From: Oribacterium sp.
Lineage (GTDB): Bacteria; Bacillota_A; Clostridia; Lachnospirales; Lachnospiraceae
DNA: 62,490 nt
Reading direction: 5' to 3'
Assembly: GCA_004554245.1 (NCBI GenBank)
Contig: SFND01000010.1
Coordinates: forward strand, 1-62,490
The notes under the pieces are model-generated. The model had not been told where the DNA came from. It ran no database searches and was given only the letters and a program-made list of their open reading frames with translations. The stretch's first letter is position 1, and every line of letters starts with the position of its first letter. Positions 50,899 to 59,792 of this stretch are shown here, piece by piece. Made by a program: the position numbers and the translations under genes.

Positions 50899-51803
50899 AA
50901 GCGAACGCCATCGGTTACTGTATCCATTCCGGATTCAAAAACATACTGCATAACAAGCTGTTTTCCGCCGCCTCTACAGCGACGATCGCGGCCTGCATCT
51001 TCCTGTTCTGTCTGTTCTTCGCGATCGTGACGAACGTACAGCACATCGCGAAAACCGCAGAAACCACCGTCGGCATCACCGTCTTCTTTACCGATGACGC
51101 AAGTTCTGAGGAGGTCAATGCTGTCGGCGAGGCCATCGCGGCGCGTCCGGAGGTGAAGAGCTCCCACTATACCTCTGCCGAGGAGGCCTGGGAAACGTTT
51201 AAGAGCGATTACTTCGATAACAACGAGCTGCTTGCAGAGGCATTCGCCGAGGACAACCCGCTCGCGAACTCCCAAAGCTACGAGATCTTCCTCAACAACA
51301 TCCAGGATCAGCAGAGCATCGTGGACTGGCTTCACAGCTTCCCGGTCGTCCGTCAGGTGAATTACTCGAACGCAGCCGTCACGGGACTGAGCTCGCTGAA
51401 CCGCATCATCTCGCTGCTCAGCGCCGTGATCATCGCGGTACTGCTGGCGGTGTCGGTCTTCCTGATCAGCAACACGATCTCCGTCGCGGCACAGTTCCGT
51501 CGACGCGAGAACATGATCATGAAGATGATCGGCGCGACGAACCTCATGATCCGCCTGCCGTTCCTCGTCGAGGGTGTGATGCTCGGCCTCGTCGGTGCAC
51601 TGATCCCGCTGGCCGGCATCTACTTCATCTATGAAAAGGCTGTCCACTATGTCACAAGCCACTTTGTCTCGATCTCGACGCTGTTCCAGCCGATTCCGAT
51701 CAGCACCATCTATCCGCAGATGGTCGCAGTCGCGCTGGGCCTCGGTGTCGGTGTCGGCTTCGTCGTCTCCTTCGTGACGATCCGAAAGTCGCTCCGGGTA
51801 TAA
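50895..51803 (+). CDS. ftsX: Cell division protein FtsX
   Basis: Membrane partner of FtsE. 302 residues: TM1 at about 20-45, an extracellular domain (45-165) that binds and activates peptidoglycan hydrolases, then three more helices (about 170-195, 220-245, 270-295). SVAAQFRRRENMIMKMIGATNLMIRLPFLVEG is the conserved cytoplasmic coupling loop. The hydrolase gene follows 100 bases downstream. Confidence 0.95.
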   Translation: MKANAIGYCIHSGFKNILHNKLFSAASTATIAACIFLFCLFFAIVTNVQHIAKTAETTVGITVFFTDDASSEEVNAVGEAIAARPEVKSSHYTSAEEAWETFKSDYFDNNELLAEAFAEDNPLANSQSYEIFLNNIQDQQSIVDWLHSFPVVRQVNYSNAAVTGLSSLNRIISLLSAVIIAVLLAVSVFLISNTISVAAQFRRRENMIMKMIGATNLMIRLPFLVEGVMLGLVGALIPLAGIYFIYEKAVHYVTSHFVSISTLFQPIPISTIYPQMVAVALGLGVGVGFVVSFVTIRKSLRV

Positions 51804-51903
51804 TACAAGGCGGCGCGAAGCCTCGTCGATGCATCGAGGTCTGGAAGACAATCCGCGACATGCGGATGCGAAGGACGAAGGCATCAGCCGAAAGAAAGAA
51901 GAC

Positions 51904-53232
51904 ATGAGAAAAAAGAAATCAGCGAAACTGAATATGCTTGCGGCGGCGCTCGTGCTGTCCCTCTGCTGCACGGCGAAGCCGAACCTCGCGGCGGAGACGG
52001 AGAAGAAGCAGATCGCGTCGGCGCAGAAAACGATCGACGCGAATCAGGCGGCCATCGATGCACTGAAGGAAGAGCAGGCGAAGGTGAACGATACCATCAG
52101 CGGGCTCAAGGACCAGAAGGCAGATACCGCGAGCTACATCAAAGCACTCGACCAGAGCATGACGGAGCTCACGAACGAGGTGAACGAGCTCAATGCTTCC
52201 ATCGCGCAGAAGCAGCTGGACATCCAGTTCACGCAGGGGCAGCTCGCCGAGGCGGCGCAGACCGAGTCGGACCAGTATGCCAGCATGAAGCTGCGCATCC
52301 GCTTCATGTACGAGAAGGGTGATACGAGCTTCATCGACATGATCCTGAATGCCGAAAGCTGGGCAGATCTCCTCAACAAGGCGGAGTACATCGCGAAAAT
52401 CACGGAGTATGACCGGCAGAAGCTGGACGAGTTTGCGGCGACGAAGCAGTTTATCACGAACACGAATCTGCAGCTCGAGGCGGAGCAGGCGCAGCTGGTG
52501 ACGATGCAGGCATCCGCGAGCGCGAAGCAGCAGAGCGTGGCGACCCTGCTCGCACAGAAGAACCAGGAGCTCGCCGCCTATAATCAGAAGATCCGCTCGG
52601 CGCAGTCGACGGCGAACCAGCAGCAGGGTGAGATCAATGCACTCTACGCGGACATCGAGGAGCAGGAGAGCACGATCGCCGCGATGGAGAAGGAAATCAA
52701 ACGGCAGGAAGAGGAGGCGCGGAAGAAGGCCGAAGCCGAGGCGAAGGCGAAGGAAGAGGCGGCCCGGAAGGCGGCCGTCGCCGCCGGTAAGGATCCGAAT
52801 TCGGTCGAGAAGGTGAAGCCGGACTACACGTCGCGGACGATGAGTGGCGGATTCACCTGGCCGGTTCCGTCGGGAGGCCGCATCAGCAGTACCTTCGGCT
52901 CCCGTGAAGCGCCGACCGAGGGTGCCAGCACCTATCATAAGGGCATCGACATCGCGGCATCCAGTGGCTCGAAGGTCGTGGCGGCCGCCGGCGGTGAGGT
53001 CGTGATCGCAACCTACTCTGCCTCGGCCGGAAACTACGTGATGATCAACCATGGCAGCGGTGTGTATACCGTCTACATGCACATGGCAAACCTCGGTGTC
53101 TCCGAGGGGCAGGAAGTCAAGCAGGGCGAGAGCATCGGCTCCGTCGGCTCCACCGGCTACTCAACCGGACCACATCTCCACTTCGGCATCCGTGAAAACG
53201 GAAGCTATGTGGATCCACAGAATTTTATGTAA
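51904..53232 (+). CDS. Coiled-coil M23 peptidoglycan hydrolase, FtsEX-associated
   Basis: 442 residues. A signal peptide (about 1-28) is followed by a long coiled coil (30-290) like that of CwlO, PcsB and EnvC, then a Lys/Ala/Glu stretch and a C-terminal LytM/M23 domain (about 312-442). The zinc-site residues are intact (His345, Asp349, and His-Leu-His at 424-426), so it should be an active endopeptidase, unlike EnvC. The gene order ftsE-ftsX-hydrolase suggests activation by FtsX. ATG 51904 is chosen because it begins the signal peptide (MRKKKS) after gaaagaagac. Confidence 0.9.
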   Translation: MRKKKSAKLNMLAAALVLSLCCTAKPNLAAETEKKQIASAQKTIDANQAAIDALKEEQAKVNDTISGLKDQKADTASYIKALDQSMTELTNEVNELNASIAQKQLDIQFTQGQLAEAAQTESDQYASMKLRIRFMYEKGDTSFIDMILNAESWADLLNKAEYIAKITEYDRQKLDEFAATKQFITNTNLQLEAEQAQLVTMQASASAKQQSVATLLAQKNQELAAYNQKIRSAQSTANQQQGEINALYADIEEQESTIAAMEKEIKRQEEEARKKAEAEAKAKEEAARKAAVAAGKDPNSVEKVKPDYTSRTMSGGFTWPVPSGGRISSTFGSREAPTEGASTYHKGIDIAASSGSKVVAAAGGEVVIATYSASAGNYVMINHGSGVYTVYMHMANLGVSEGQEVKQGESIGSVGSTGYSTGPHLHFGIRENGSYVDPQNFM

Positions 53233-53243
53233 TGGAGGTTTTT

Positions 53244-53711
53244 ATGAGAATCGGAACAGGATATGATGTACATAAACTGGTCGAGGGACGTGCACTGATC
53301 CTCGGCGGCGTGACCATCCCGTATGAGCGTGGTCTCGACGGTCACAGTGATGCGGATGTTATCGTGCATGCCATCATGGATGCACTGCTCGGTGCAGCCG
53401 CCCTCGGTGATATCGGGCAGCACTTCCCGGATACGGATCCGCGCTATAAGGGCGCTGATTCCGTACAGCTGCTTCATGAGGTCGGCCTCATCCTCGCCGC
53501 TCATGGCTACAGCATCGAGAACATCGACTCTACTATCATCGCGCAGCGTCCGAAGCTAATGAGCTATCTCCCGGAGATGCGTACGAATGTCGCGAAGGCC
53601 CTGAACCTTTCCGTCGACCAGGTATCCATCAAGGCCACCACGGAGGAGCATCTCGGCTTCACCGGTCGTGGCGAAGGCATCAGCGCACAGGCCGTCGCAC
53701 TGCTGATTTAA
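53244..53711 (+). CDS. ispF: 2-C-methyl-D-erythritol 2,4-cyclodiphosphate synthase IspF
   Basis: MEP-pathway enzyme of isoprenoid synthesis. 155 residues, usual length. It shows RIGTGYDVHKL and the zinc ligands in GYDVH (Asp, His) and LLGAAALGDIGQHFPDTD, then GRGEGISAQAVALL at the C terminus. It lies 11 bases after the M23 gene, with the SD tggagg directly between. Upstream in-frame ATG 53232 is rejected because it precedes the SD. Confidence 0.96.
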   Translation: MRIGTGYDVHKLVEGRALILGGVTIPYERGLDGHSDADVIVHAIMDALLGAAALGDIGQHFPDTDPRYKGADSVQLLHEVGLILAAHGYSIENIDSTIIAQRPKLMSYLPEMRTNVAKALNLSVDQVSIKATTEEHLGFTGRGEGISAQAVALLI

Positions 53712-53721
53712 GTTTCCGTTA

Positions 53722-53755
53722 GAAGACCCGGAGGGCTGGCCCTCCGGGTCTTCTG
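53722..53755. terminator. Convergent hairpin between ispF and kinase gene
   Basis: A 15-bp perfect stem (agaagacccggaggg and its complement) with a 4-nt loop, between two converging genes. No T run follows on either strand, and the stem shares ccctccgggt with the repeat family at 501. Confidence 0.6.
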
Positions 53756-53773
53756 ACGAAAGTGTATATCCGC

Positions 53774-54709
53774 TCAGAGCCGCAGCCGCAGCTTCTTCGG
53801 AATGCAGGTCAGCGTATAGTCCGTCTGCTCACCGATCGACTCGCCATCCACATGCACCGGAAGTGCCCGATCCGTATGGATCACGGCCTCACGGCAGCGG
53901 TAGAGATGCACACCGGTATGGGTGACATGCTTTCCGAAGATGCTCGCCAGCATGATCAGGAGGAGCCGCCACTTATACTTCGTGCTCACGATACAGATAT
54001 CGAGGTAACCATCCGCTCCGTCGGCCTTCGGGCAGACCATATAGCCACCATCGAAGGGATGTACATGCGCCGAGATGAACAGGATGTTGTTGAACTCGTG
54101 GCGCTTATCGCCATCGAGGATCACATAGCCATGACTCGGACGCGCATGGATCAGCTCCCGCACGAAGATATGGAAATAGCTCGCCCGCCGTCGCTGGAAG
54201 AACGGCTTTTTTGTGTCGCCCGCACCGTCATACCCCTCGGCATACAGCGCTGGAAAGAGCGCCGCATCGAAGCCGATCCCGGAGCTCACCGCGAAGCGGC
54301 GATTCATGGTCGCACAGTTCAGCACACCATAATCGAGCAGCAGCTCATCCGACGGATTCCGGAGACGCTTCAGCTGCGCGCGCAGTGTATAGCGCTTCCG
54401 ATAGCAGCGCGCGATGTCGTTATCCGTTTTCGTCGGAATATAGGCGACGGACACACGGTCACCGTCCATGTGCAGTCCGTCCACGACCTCGTTCAGCGTA
54501 CCCTCGCCACCGATGACGGTGATCGTCCGCTTCTCCGGACAGCGCTCGGACAGCTGCTGTGCGTAGCGGCGCGCATCGCCGGCCTTCTCCGTAAGATATA
54601 CCTCGTAGTTCTCCGTATTATGTGTCCGTTTTAAATATTTGAGTACCTTATCCCAGATTTTTCGTCCGCGGCCACCTGAGGCCTCCGGATTGATGATGAA
54701 ATAATACAT
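53774..54709 (-). CDS. Diacylglycerol kinase-family lipid kinase
   Basis: 311 residues, DAGK catalytic fold (YegS/DgkB-like) that phosphorylates a lipid, probably diacylglycerol. It starts YYFIINPEASGGRG. The nucleotide motif reads GGEGTLNEVV instead of the common GGDGT, and the later motif is PTKTDNDIAR instead of PTGS/T-x-NDFAR, so the active site is altered. The C-terminal half has ADGYLDICIVS and the HVDGE ending. Only protein gene on the - strand. Activity and substrate remain uncertain. Confidence 0.85.
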   Translation of the reverse strand: MYYFIINPEASGGRGRKIWDKVLKYLKRTHNTENYEVYLTEKAGDARRYAQQLSERCPEKRTITVIGGEGTLNEVVDGLHMDGDRVSVAYIPTKTDNDIARCYRKRYTLRAQLKRLRNPSDELLLDYGVLNCATMNRRFAVSSGIGFDAALFPALYAEGYDGAGDTKKPFFQRRRASYFHIFVRELIHARPSHGYVILDGDKRHEFNNILFISAHVHPFDGGYMVCPKADGADGYLDICIVSTKYKWRLLLIMLASIFGKHVTHTGVHLYRCREAVIHTDRALPVHVDGESIGEQTDYTLTCIPKKLRLRL

Positions 54710-55101
54710 ACTTCCTCCGAAGCTTTATATGAAAAAATTATAGCATTTTTCAGTCGCTTCATCTCTAAAAAGACTATAAACTGCCCCTTCGAATCCCTTC
54801 GAAATTCTATGCTTCACCTGTGAAAATCTTCGCTTCAGAATACCTTCTATATCGACTGTACACGAGCGCGTTTTTCACAAATTCTCCAAATCTAAGACAC
54901 AAATTCAACACAGAAATCACGTATCATACTCGATGTAAACAGAAAGATAGCTGATGTGCATGAGCATCATCCGTGATCGTCGAAGCGGCGGTCGGCAGCA
55001 GAACGCAGAAGGTCTGTTGCGATCGCAGTCCGGCTTTACCAGATCACGATGAATGAACATATACGATCGATCAGGAACTACACTTTCTCAGGAGGTTCAT
55101 G
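54710..55101. other. Divergent intergenic region
   Basis: A 392-bp AT-rich gap between the kinase gene and htrA that should hold both promoters. I see no gene and no convincing -35/-10 pair; tatcat near 54920 is only a weak -10 candidate. No operator is recognised. Confidence 0.3.
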
Positions 55102-56547
55102 ATGAAAAAAGTAGCAGGAATCGTTTTAGGTGCTGTATTGTTCGGTGCCGTCGCCGGTGCATCCATGGTCGGGGTCAATGTCGCCGCCCAGAAGGCCGGC
55201 ATCGCTTACCAGAGTGACAGTGGCGCCCAGGCCGTCACACCGGAGACCACCGCCGCCGCGACCCAGGCTGCCGCGGAAACACAGGCGGCAGGCACAGCGG
55301 GCAGTGGTACCGCTCCGGCATCCACGCTTGGCTATGGCTCCGTCAGTGAGGTCGCGAAGAACGCGATGCCGTCGGTTGTCGCCATCACCAATATGATGAA
55401 GTATCAGGCGAACGGCTTCTCCCTGTTCGGGAACTACCAGAATTATGAGACCGAGGTACCGGCGAGTGGTTCCGGCGTCATCGTCGGAAAGAATGATACC
55501 GAGCTTCTGATCGTCACCAACAACCATGTGGTCGCTGATTCGAGCTCCCTCTCCGTCACCTTCTGTGATAACGAGAGTGTCGATGCTGAAATCAAGGGTA
55601 CCGATGCCTCCGCGGATCTCGCCGTGGTCGCTGTAAAGCTTTCCGATATTCCTCAGGCGACGATGGATGCGCTGAAGGTCATCAGCATTGGCAACAGCGA
55701 TGACATACAGGTCGGCGATCAGGTCGTGGCGATCGGTAACGCACTGGGCTACGGTCAGTCCGTCACCACCGGTATCATCTCCGCGAAGGACAGAGATGTA
55801 CAGACCAGTGAGAGTAGCGAGTCTGGACTTCTCCAGACGGATGCCGCCATCAACCCGGGCAACTCCGGCGGCGCACTCCTCAACATGCAGGGCGAGCTGA
55901 TCGGCATCAACGTCGCGAAGTACAGTGATACCGATGTCGAGGGTATGGGCTACTCCATCCCATCCGCGAAGGCGAAGAAGGTCATCGACTCACTGTCCAC
56001 ACTGACTACACGTCAGGCCGTTCCGGAGGATGAGCGTGGTTACCTCGGCATCCAGGTCAAGAACATCGATGCGCAGACCGCACAGACCTTCGACATGCCG
56101 CAGGGCGTCTTCATCTATAAGTTCACTGAGGGCTCCAATGCTGAGAACAGCGGCCTCCAGGAGAAGGATATCATCACCGCACTGGATGGTCAGGGCGTCA
56201 ACACCTTCGACGATCTCTCGAACCTTCTTTCGAAGTATAAGGCCGGCGAGACTGTCAAGGTCACCGTCAAGCGTCCGAACGGCAGCCAGTATGACGAGGT
56301 AACCGTCGACGTCACCCTGGGCTCCTCCGAGACCTCGAACACCAACAAGAAGTCCGGCACACAGAGTCAGCAGAACCAGGGCTCCGCAAACGACCCGTTC
56401 TCTCAGAACGGCGGCAGCAGTTCGAACGGTAATGGCTCAAACGGCAACGGCTCGGACGGCAGCCAGGGCTCGAACGGCTCCGGCAGCAGCGACCAGGAGC
56501 AGCTGTGGCAGCAGTTCCAGCAGTTCTTCAACCAGTATCAGCGCTAA
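55102..56547 (+). CDS. htrA: HtrA/DegP-type serine protease
   Basis: Envelope quality-control protease, 481 residues. A signal anchor (about 3-25) is followed by an Ala/Thr/Glu-rich stretch, a trypsin-like S1C domain (about 75-295) and one PDZ domain (about 305-400). The catalytic triad is His142 (TNNHVVADS), Asp172 (ASADLAVVAV) and Ser255 (NPGNSGGALL). A Ser/Gly/Asn-rich tail (410-465) and a Gln-rich end follow. ATG 55102 is preferred to 55099 because the SD aggagg is six bases upstream rather than three. Confidence 0.95.
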   Translation: MKKVAGIVLGAVLFGAVAGASMVGVNVAAQKAGIAYQSDSGAQAVTPETTAAATQAAAETQAAGTAGSGTAPASTLGYGSVSEVAKNAMPSVVAITNMMKYQANGFSLFGNYQNYETEVPASGSGVIVGKNDTELLIVTNNHVVADSSSLSVTFCDNESVDAEIKGTDASADLAVVAVKLSDIPQATMDALKVISIGNSDDIQVGDQVVAIGNALGYGQSVTTGIISAKDRDVQTSESSESGLLQTDAAINPGNSGGALLNMQGELIGINVAKYSDTDVEGMGYSIPSAKAKKVIDSLSTLTTRQAVPEDERGYLGIQVKNIDAQTAQTFDMPQGVFIYKFTEGSNAENSGLQEKDIITALDGQGVNTFDDLSNLLSKYKAGETVKVTVKRPNGSQYDEVTVDVTLGSSETSNTNKKSGTQSQQNQGSANDPFSQNGGSSSNGNGSNGNGSDGSQGSNGSGSSDQEQLWQQFQQFFNQYQR

Positions 56548-56755
56548 TCCATGAGAGGGCCGTCCAAAGGACGGAGCGGCGCATGGATGCCCTAGTGGCG
56601 AACGTATTCAGAGCCTTGCCTATGGCAAGGCTTCTTTGCTAATCCATGAGAGGGCCGTCCAAAGGACGGAGCGGCGCATGGATGCCCTAGTGGCGAACGT
56701 ATTCAGAGCCTTGCCTATGGCAAGGCTTCTTTGTTACTCCATGAGAGGGCCGTCC
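56545..56755 (+). repeat. Tandem 95-bp repeat, about 2.2 copies
   Basis: Unit 1 starts at the htrA stop codon (56545-56639), unit 2 is 56640-56734 and a third partial copy begins at 56735. The first two units are virtually identical. Each has agccttgcc / ggcaaggct, a terminator-like hairpin with TTCTTT, and the 28-nt repeat also found at 3121. It is a duplication of the htrA terminator. Confidence 0.9.
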
Positions 56756-56773
56756 GGCAGGGCCTCATTGTCA

Positions 56774-56802
56774 TTGACGCGCGCGTCTTTAAGCCTTAAA
56801 AT
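56774..56802 (+). promoter_or_regulatory. cysS promoter
   Basis: ttgacg, 17 bp, taaaat. The predicted start near 56809 is just before a short ORF. Confidence 0.7.
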
Positions 56803-56818
56803 AGTTTTATATGACCCT

Positions 56819-56923
56819 ATGAGAAGCGATGATGTAGCGCCAGAAGCATTGGCGAACGCAGGATGTGCCGTCATAGAAATTTTACCGGGCGGGCAGAAAT
56901 CATGGGCAGAGGAGATACTATGA
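56819..56923 (+). CDS. Possible short leader ORF coupled to cysS
   Basis: A 34-residue ORF (MRSDDVAPEALANAGCAVIE... ending WAEEIL) whose stop overlaps the cysS start as ATGA. The frame stays open upstream to about 56761, but that part crosses the promoter. The residues look protein-like, so it is either a leader peptide or the 3' remnant of a lost gene. It has one Cys codon. There is no SD in front of the ATG. Confidence 0.35.
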   Translation: MRSDDVAPEALANAGCAVIEILPGGQKSWAEEIL

Positions 56924-58329
56924 AGATTTTTAATACGATGTCCCGCATGAAGGAAGAGTTTAAGCCGATCGAGGAGGGCAAGATCCGTATGTATGTCTGT
57001 GGACCGACGGTCTACAACTTCATCCATATCGGTAACGCGCGTCCGATGATCGTGTTTGATACCTTCCGTCGCTATATGGAGTATCAGGGCTATAAGGTGA
57101 CCTATGTGTCGAACTATACCGATGTCGACGACAAGATCATCAAGGAGTCCATCGAAGAGGGCGTGAGCTGCGGCGAGATCACGAAGAAGTACATCGCCGA
57201 GGTCGAGAAGGACATGGATGCGATGAACATCGAGCCGGCGAGCGCACACCCGAAGGCGACCGAGGAGATCCAGGGCATGATCGATCTGATCAAGACCCTG
57301 ATCGAGGGCGGTAATGCTTATGTCGCTGCCGATGGTACCGTTTATTTCGATACGACCTCCTTCCGCGGCTACGGAAAGCTGAGTCACAAGAACATCGATG
57401 AGCTGCAGTCCGGTTTCCGTGATCTGAAGGTGTCCGGTGAGGAGGGCAAGCGTACCTCGACCGATTTCGTACTCTGGAAGCCGAAGAAGGACGGCGAGCC
57501 GTACTGGGAGTCTCCATGGTGCGAGGGTCGTCCGGGCTGGCACACGGAGTGCTGCGTCATGGCTCCGAAGTACTGCGGCGGACGTCTCGACATCCATGCC
57601 GGTGGTGAGGACCTCATCTTCCCGCACCACGAGAACGAGATCGCACAGTATGAGAGTGCACACCACGAGACCTTCTCGAACTACTGGATGCACAACGGAT
57701 TCATCAATATCAACAACCAGAAGATGAGTAAGTCCCTCGGTAACTTCTTTACCGTCCGTGACATCACTGCGCAGTATGATCCGATGGTGCTCCGCTTCTA
57801 CATGCTGAGCGCCCACTACCGTAATCCACTGAACTTCAGTAAGGAGCTCATGGATGCTGCGAAGACCTCCCTCGACCGTATCTACACGGCGCTGGATCGT
57901 CTGCGTGAGCTGAGTGCGAAGGCACAGGGCGATGCGATGACAGCGAAGGAGCTGGAGGATCAGAAGGCGGTCGATCAGCTGCAGGAAACCTTCAACAGCA
58001 AGATGGACGATGATCTGAACACCGCAGATGCGATCACGGCGATCTTCGAGCTCGTTCGTGTGGGGAACATCACGGCGACCGAGGAGAGCACGAAGGCATA
58101 CGTGGACTATGTGCTTGCGAAGCTCGAGCTTCTCATGGGTGTCCTGGGCATTCGTACGGAGCTCAAGAAGGATGATCTCGACAGCGAGGTCGAGAAGCTG
58201 ATCGAGGAGCGTCAGGCAGCACGTAAGGCGAAGGACTTCGCCCGGGCGGATGAGATCCGTGACCAGCTGCTCGCCATGGGTATCGTTCTCAAGGATACCA
58301 GAGAAGGCGTGAAGTGGAGTCGTGCCTGA
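56920..58329 (+). CDS. cysS: Cysteinyl-tRNA synthetase
   Basis: Charges tRNA-Cys. 469 residues, usual length. It has the zinc ligand CGPTVYNFIHIGNARP (with the HIGN signature) near residue 25, GWHTECCVMA for the other zinc residues, HAGGEDLIFPHHENE, and KMSKSLGN near 270. The ATG at 56920 has agagga five bases upstream. The stop overlaps the ATG of mrnC (TGATG). Confidence 0.97.
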   Translation: MKIFNTMSRMKEEFKPIEEGKIRMYVCGPTVYNFIHIGNARPMIVFDTFRRYMEYQGYKVTYVSNYTDVDDKIIKESIEEGVSCGEITKKYIAEVEKDMDAMNIEPASAHPKATEEIQGMIDLIKTLIEGGNAYVAADGTVYFDTTSFRGYGKLSHKNIDELQSGFRDLKVSGEEGKRTSTDFVLWKPKKDGEPYWESPWCEGRPGWHTECCVMAPKYCGGRLDIHAGGEDLIFPHHENEIAQYESAHHETFSNYWMHNGFININNQKMSKSLGNFFTVRDITAQYDPMVLRFYMLSAHYRNPLNFSKELMDAAKTSLDRIYTALDRLRELSAKAQGDAMTAKELEDQKAVDQLQETFNSKMDDDLNTADAITAIFELVRVGNITATEESTKAYVDYVLAKLELLMGVLGIRTELKKDDLDSEVEKLIEERQAARKAKDFARADEIRDQLLAMGIVLKDTREGVKWSRA

Positions 58330-58820
58330 TGGATTTCGAAATTTTCAAGCTCTATAAGGAAAAGCTGAATCTGAAAGCGGTGGATGTCCAGACGACTTCA
58401 CCGCTTATTCTCGCGTACATCGGCGACTGTCTCTACGACCTCGCCGTGCGGGAGTATGTGGTGTCGAACTTCCCGGGTGTGGTCAATGCTGTCAACCAGA
58501 AGAAGACGACCTTCGTCTGTGCACATGCGCAGTCGGAGATCATGGGCTTTCTCATCGGACAGGGCGTGCTGACGGACGAGGAGATGTCCGTCTACCGTCG
58601 TGGCCGCAATCAGAAGTCTGCAACGCACAGCAAGAACAGCTCCATCCAGGAGTACCGCCGCGCGACAGGCTTCGAGGCGCTGATCGGATACCTGTATCTG
58701 ACGGAGCAGTACGAGCGCATGATCGATCTGGAGGCGAGAGGCATCACCCACCTGCAGGCGCTGGAGGACCGCTACGGCGAGATCCGGCACGAGCAGGCGG
58801 CAGAAGCAGAAAAAGAATAA
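58329..58820 (+). CDS. mrnC: Mini-ribonuclease 3 (MrnC)
   Basis: Matures the 23S rRNA 3' and 5' ends. 163 residues, an RNase III catalytic domain without the dsRNA-binding domain. LAYIGDCLYDLAVREYV carries the catalytic Asp/Glu motif; RRGRNQKSATHSKNSSIQEYR and TGFEALIGYLYL are typical. The one-base overlap with cysS (TGATG) and the following rlmB form the usual Firmicutes order. Confidence 0.95.
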   Translation: MDFEIFKLYKEKLNLKAVDVQTTSPLILAYIGDCLYDLAVREYVVSNFPGVVNAVNQKKTTFVCAHAQSEIMGFLIGQGVLTDEEMSVYRRGRNQKSATHSKNSSIQEYRRATGFEALIGYLYLTEQYERMIDLEARGITHLQALEDRYGEIRHEQAAEAEKE

Positions 58821-58939
58821 GCCAGTTGAAAAACTGCGTTTTTTCGGTTCAAACATCACATCCTGTATCGGAGACCGTCTCCGATGTGTACCGGCTCTCG
58901 GAGTCGCCATGGATGTGAGCATAGGAGAAGGATCTAAGC

Positions 58940-59683
58940 ATGAGAGACGAAGAATTTACACTGATCGGACGAAATCCGGTCATCGAAGCATTTCGTGCGG
59001 GCAAGGCGATCGATCGTCTGTTCGTACAGGACGGGCTCCACGACGGCCCGATTTCCACGATTTTACGTGAGGCGAAGAAGGCCGGTGTGAAGCCGGAATT
59101 CGTGAAGAAGGAGCGCCTCGATGAGATCGCCGGACAGGGGGCGAGCCACCAGGGTGTAGCGGCCTACCTTGCGGCATTCCACTACAGCAGCGTGCAGGAG
59201 ATGCTCGACGCTGCCCGTGAGAAGAACGAGGATCCGTTCCTCTTCATCCTCGACGGCATCGAGGATCCGCATAACCTCGGCGCGATGATCCGTACGGCGA
59301 ATCTCGCCGGCGCCCATGGTGTCATCATCCGCGAGCGGCGTGCCGTTGGGCTGACCTCGACCGTGGCGAAGAGCTCGGCCGGCGCGCTGGAGCATACCCG
59401 TGTGGCGAAGGTCACCAACATCGGCCAGACCATCGAGGAGCTGAAGAAGGAGGGCATATGGTTCGTCTGTGCGGATATGGACGGCGAGCTCATGTATAAG
59501 CTGAATCTGAAGGGTGCGATCGGACTCGTCATCGGGAACGAGGGCGAGGGCGTTTCCCGCCTCGTGAAGGAGAAGTGCGATATGGTCGCCTCCATCCCGA
59601 TGAAGGGCGACATCGACTCTCTGAACGCATCCGTCGCGTGCGGCGTGCTCGCGTACGAAATCGTACGGCAGCGACTGAACTGA
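58940..59683 (+). CDS. rlmB: 23S rRNA 2'-O-methyltransferase, RlmB/TrmH family
   Basis: SPOUT methyltransferase, 247 residues. An N-terminal L30e-like substrate-binding domain (LIGRNPVIEAFRAGK) precedes the knotted catalytic domain with ILDGIEDPHNLGAMIRTANLAGAHGV, GLVIGNEGEGVSRL and SLNASVACGVLAYE, the three SPOUT motifs. The exact target nucleotide is inferred by similarity to RlmB (G2251). The SD is aggagaagga. Confidence 0.94.
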   Translation: MRDEEFTLIGRNPVIEAFRAGKAIDRLFVQDGLHDGPISTILREAKKAGVKPEFVKKERLDEIAGQGASHQGVAAYLAAFHYSSVQEMLDAAREKNEDPFLFILDGIEDPHNLGAMIRTANLAGAHGVIIRERRAVGLTSTVAKSSAGALEHTRVAKVTNIGQTIEELKKEGIWFVCADMDGELMYKLNLKGAIGLVIGNEGEGVSRLVKEKCDMVASIPMKGDIDSLNASVACGVLAYEIVRQRLN

Positions 59684-59792
59684 CGGCATGTGGGCTGATG
59701 TAAACATTGGCCACATATAATCGTATAGGAAGAAAATGGCAGGGAATCGCAGGCGAGACGCCGGGTTCCCTGTTCTGGATGATGGAGGAAAT

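Noticed and set aside
56636..56818. N-terminal extension of the short ORF before cysS
   Set aside because: It is made of the tandem repeat and crosses the cysS promoter; only the last 34 codons are kept as a candidate.
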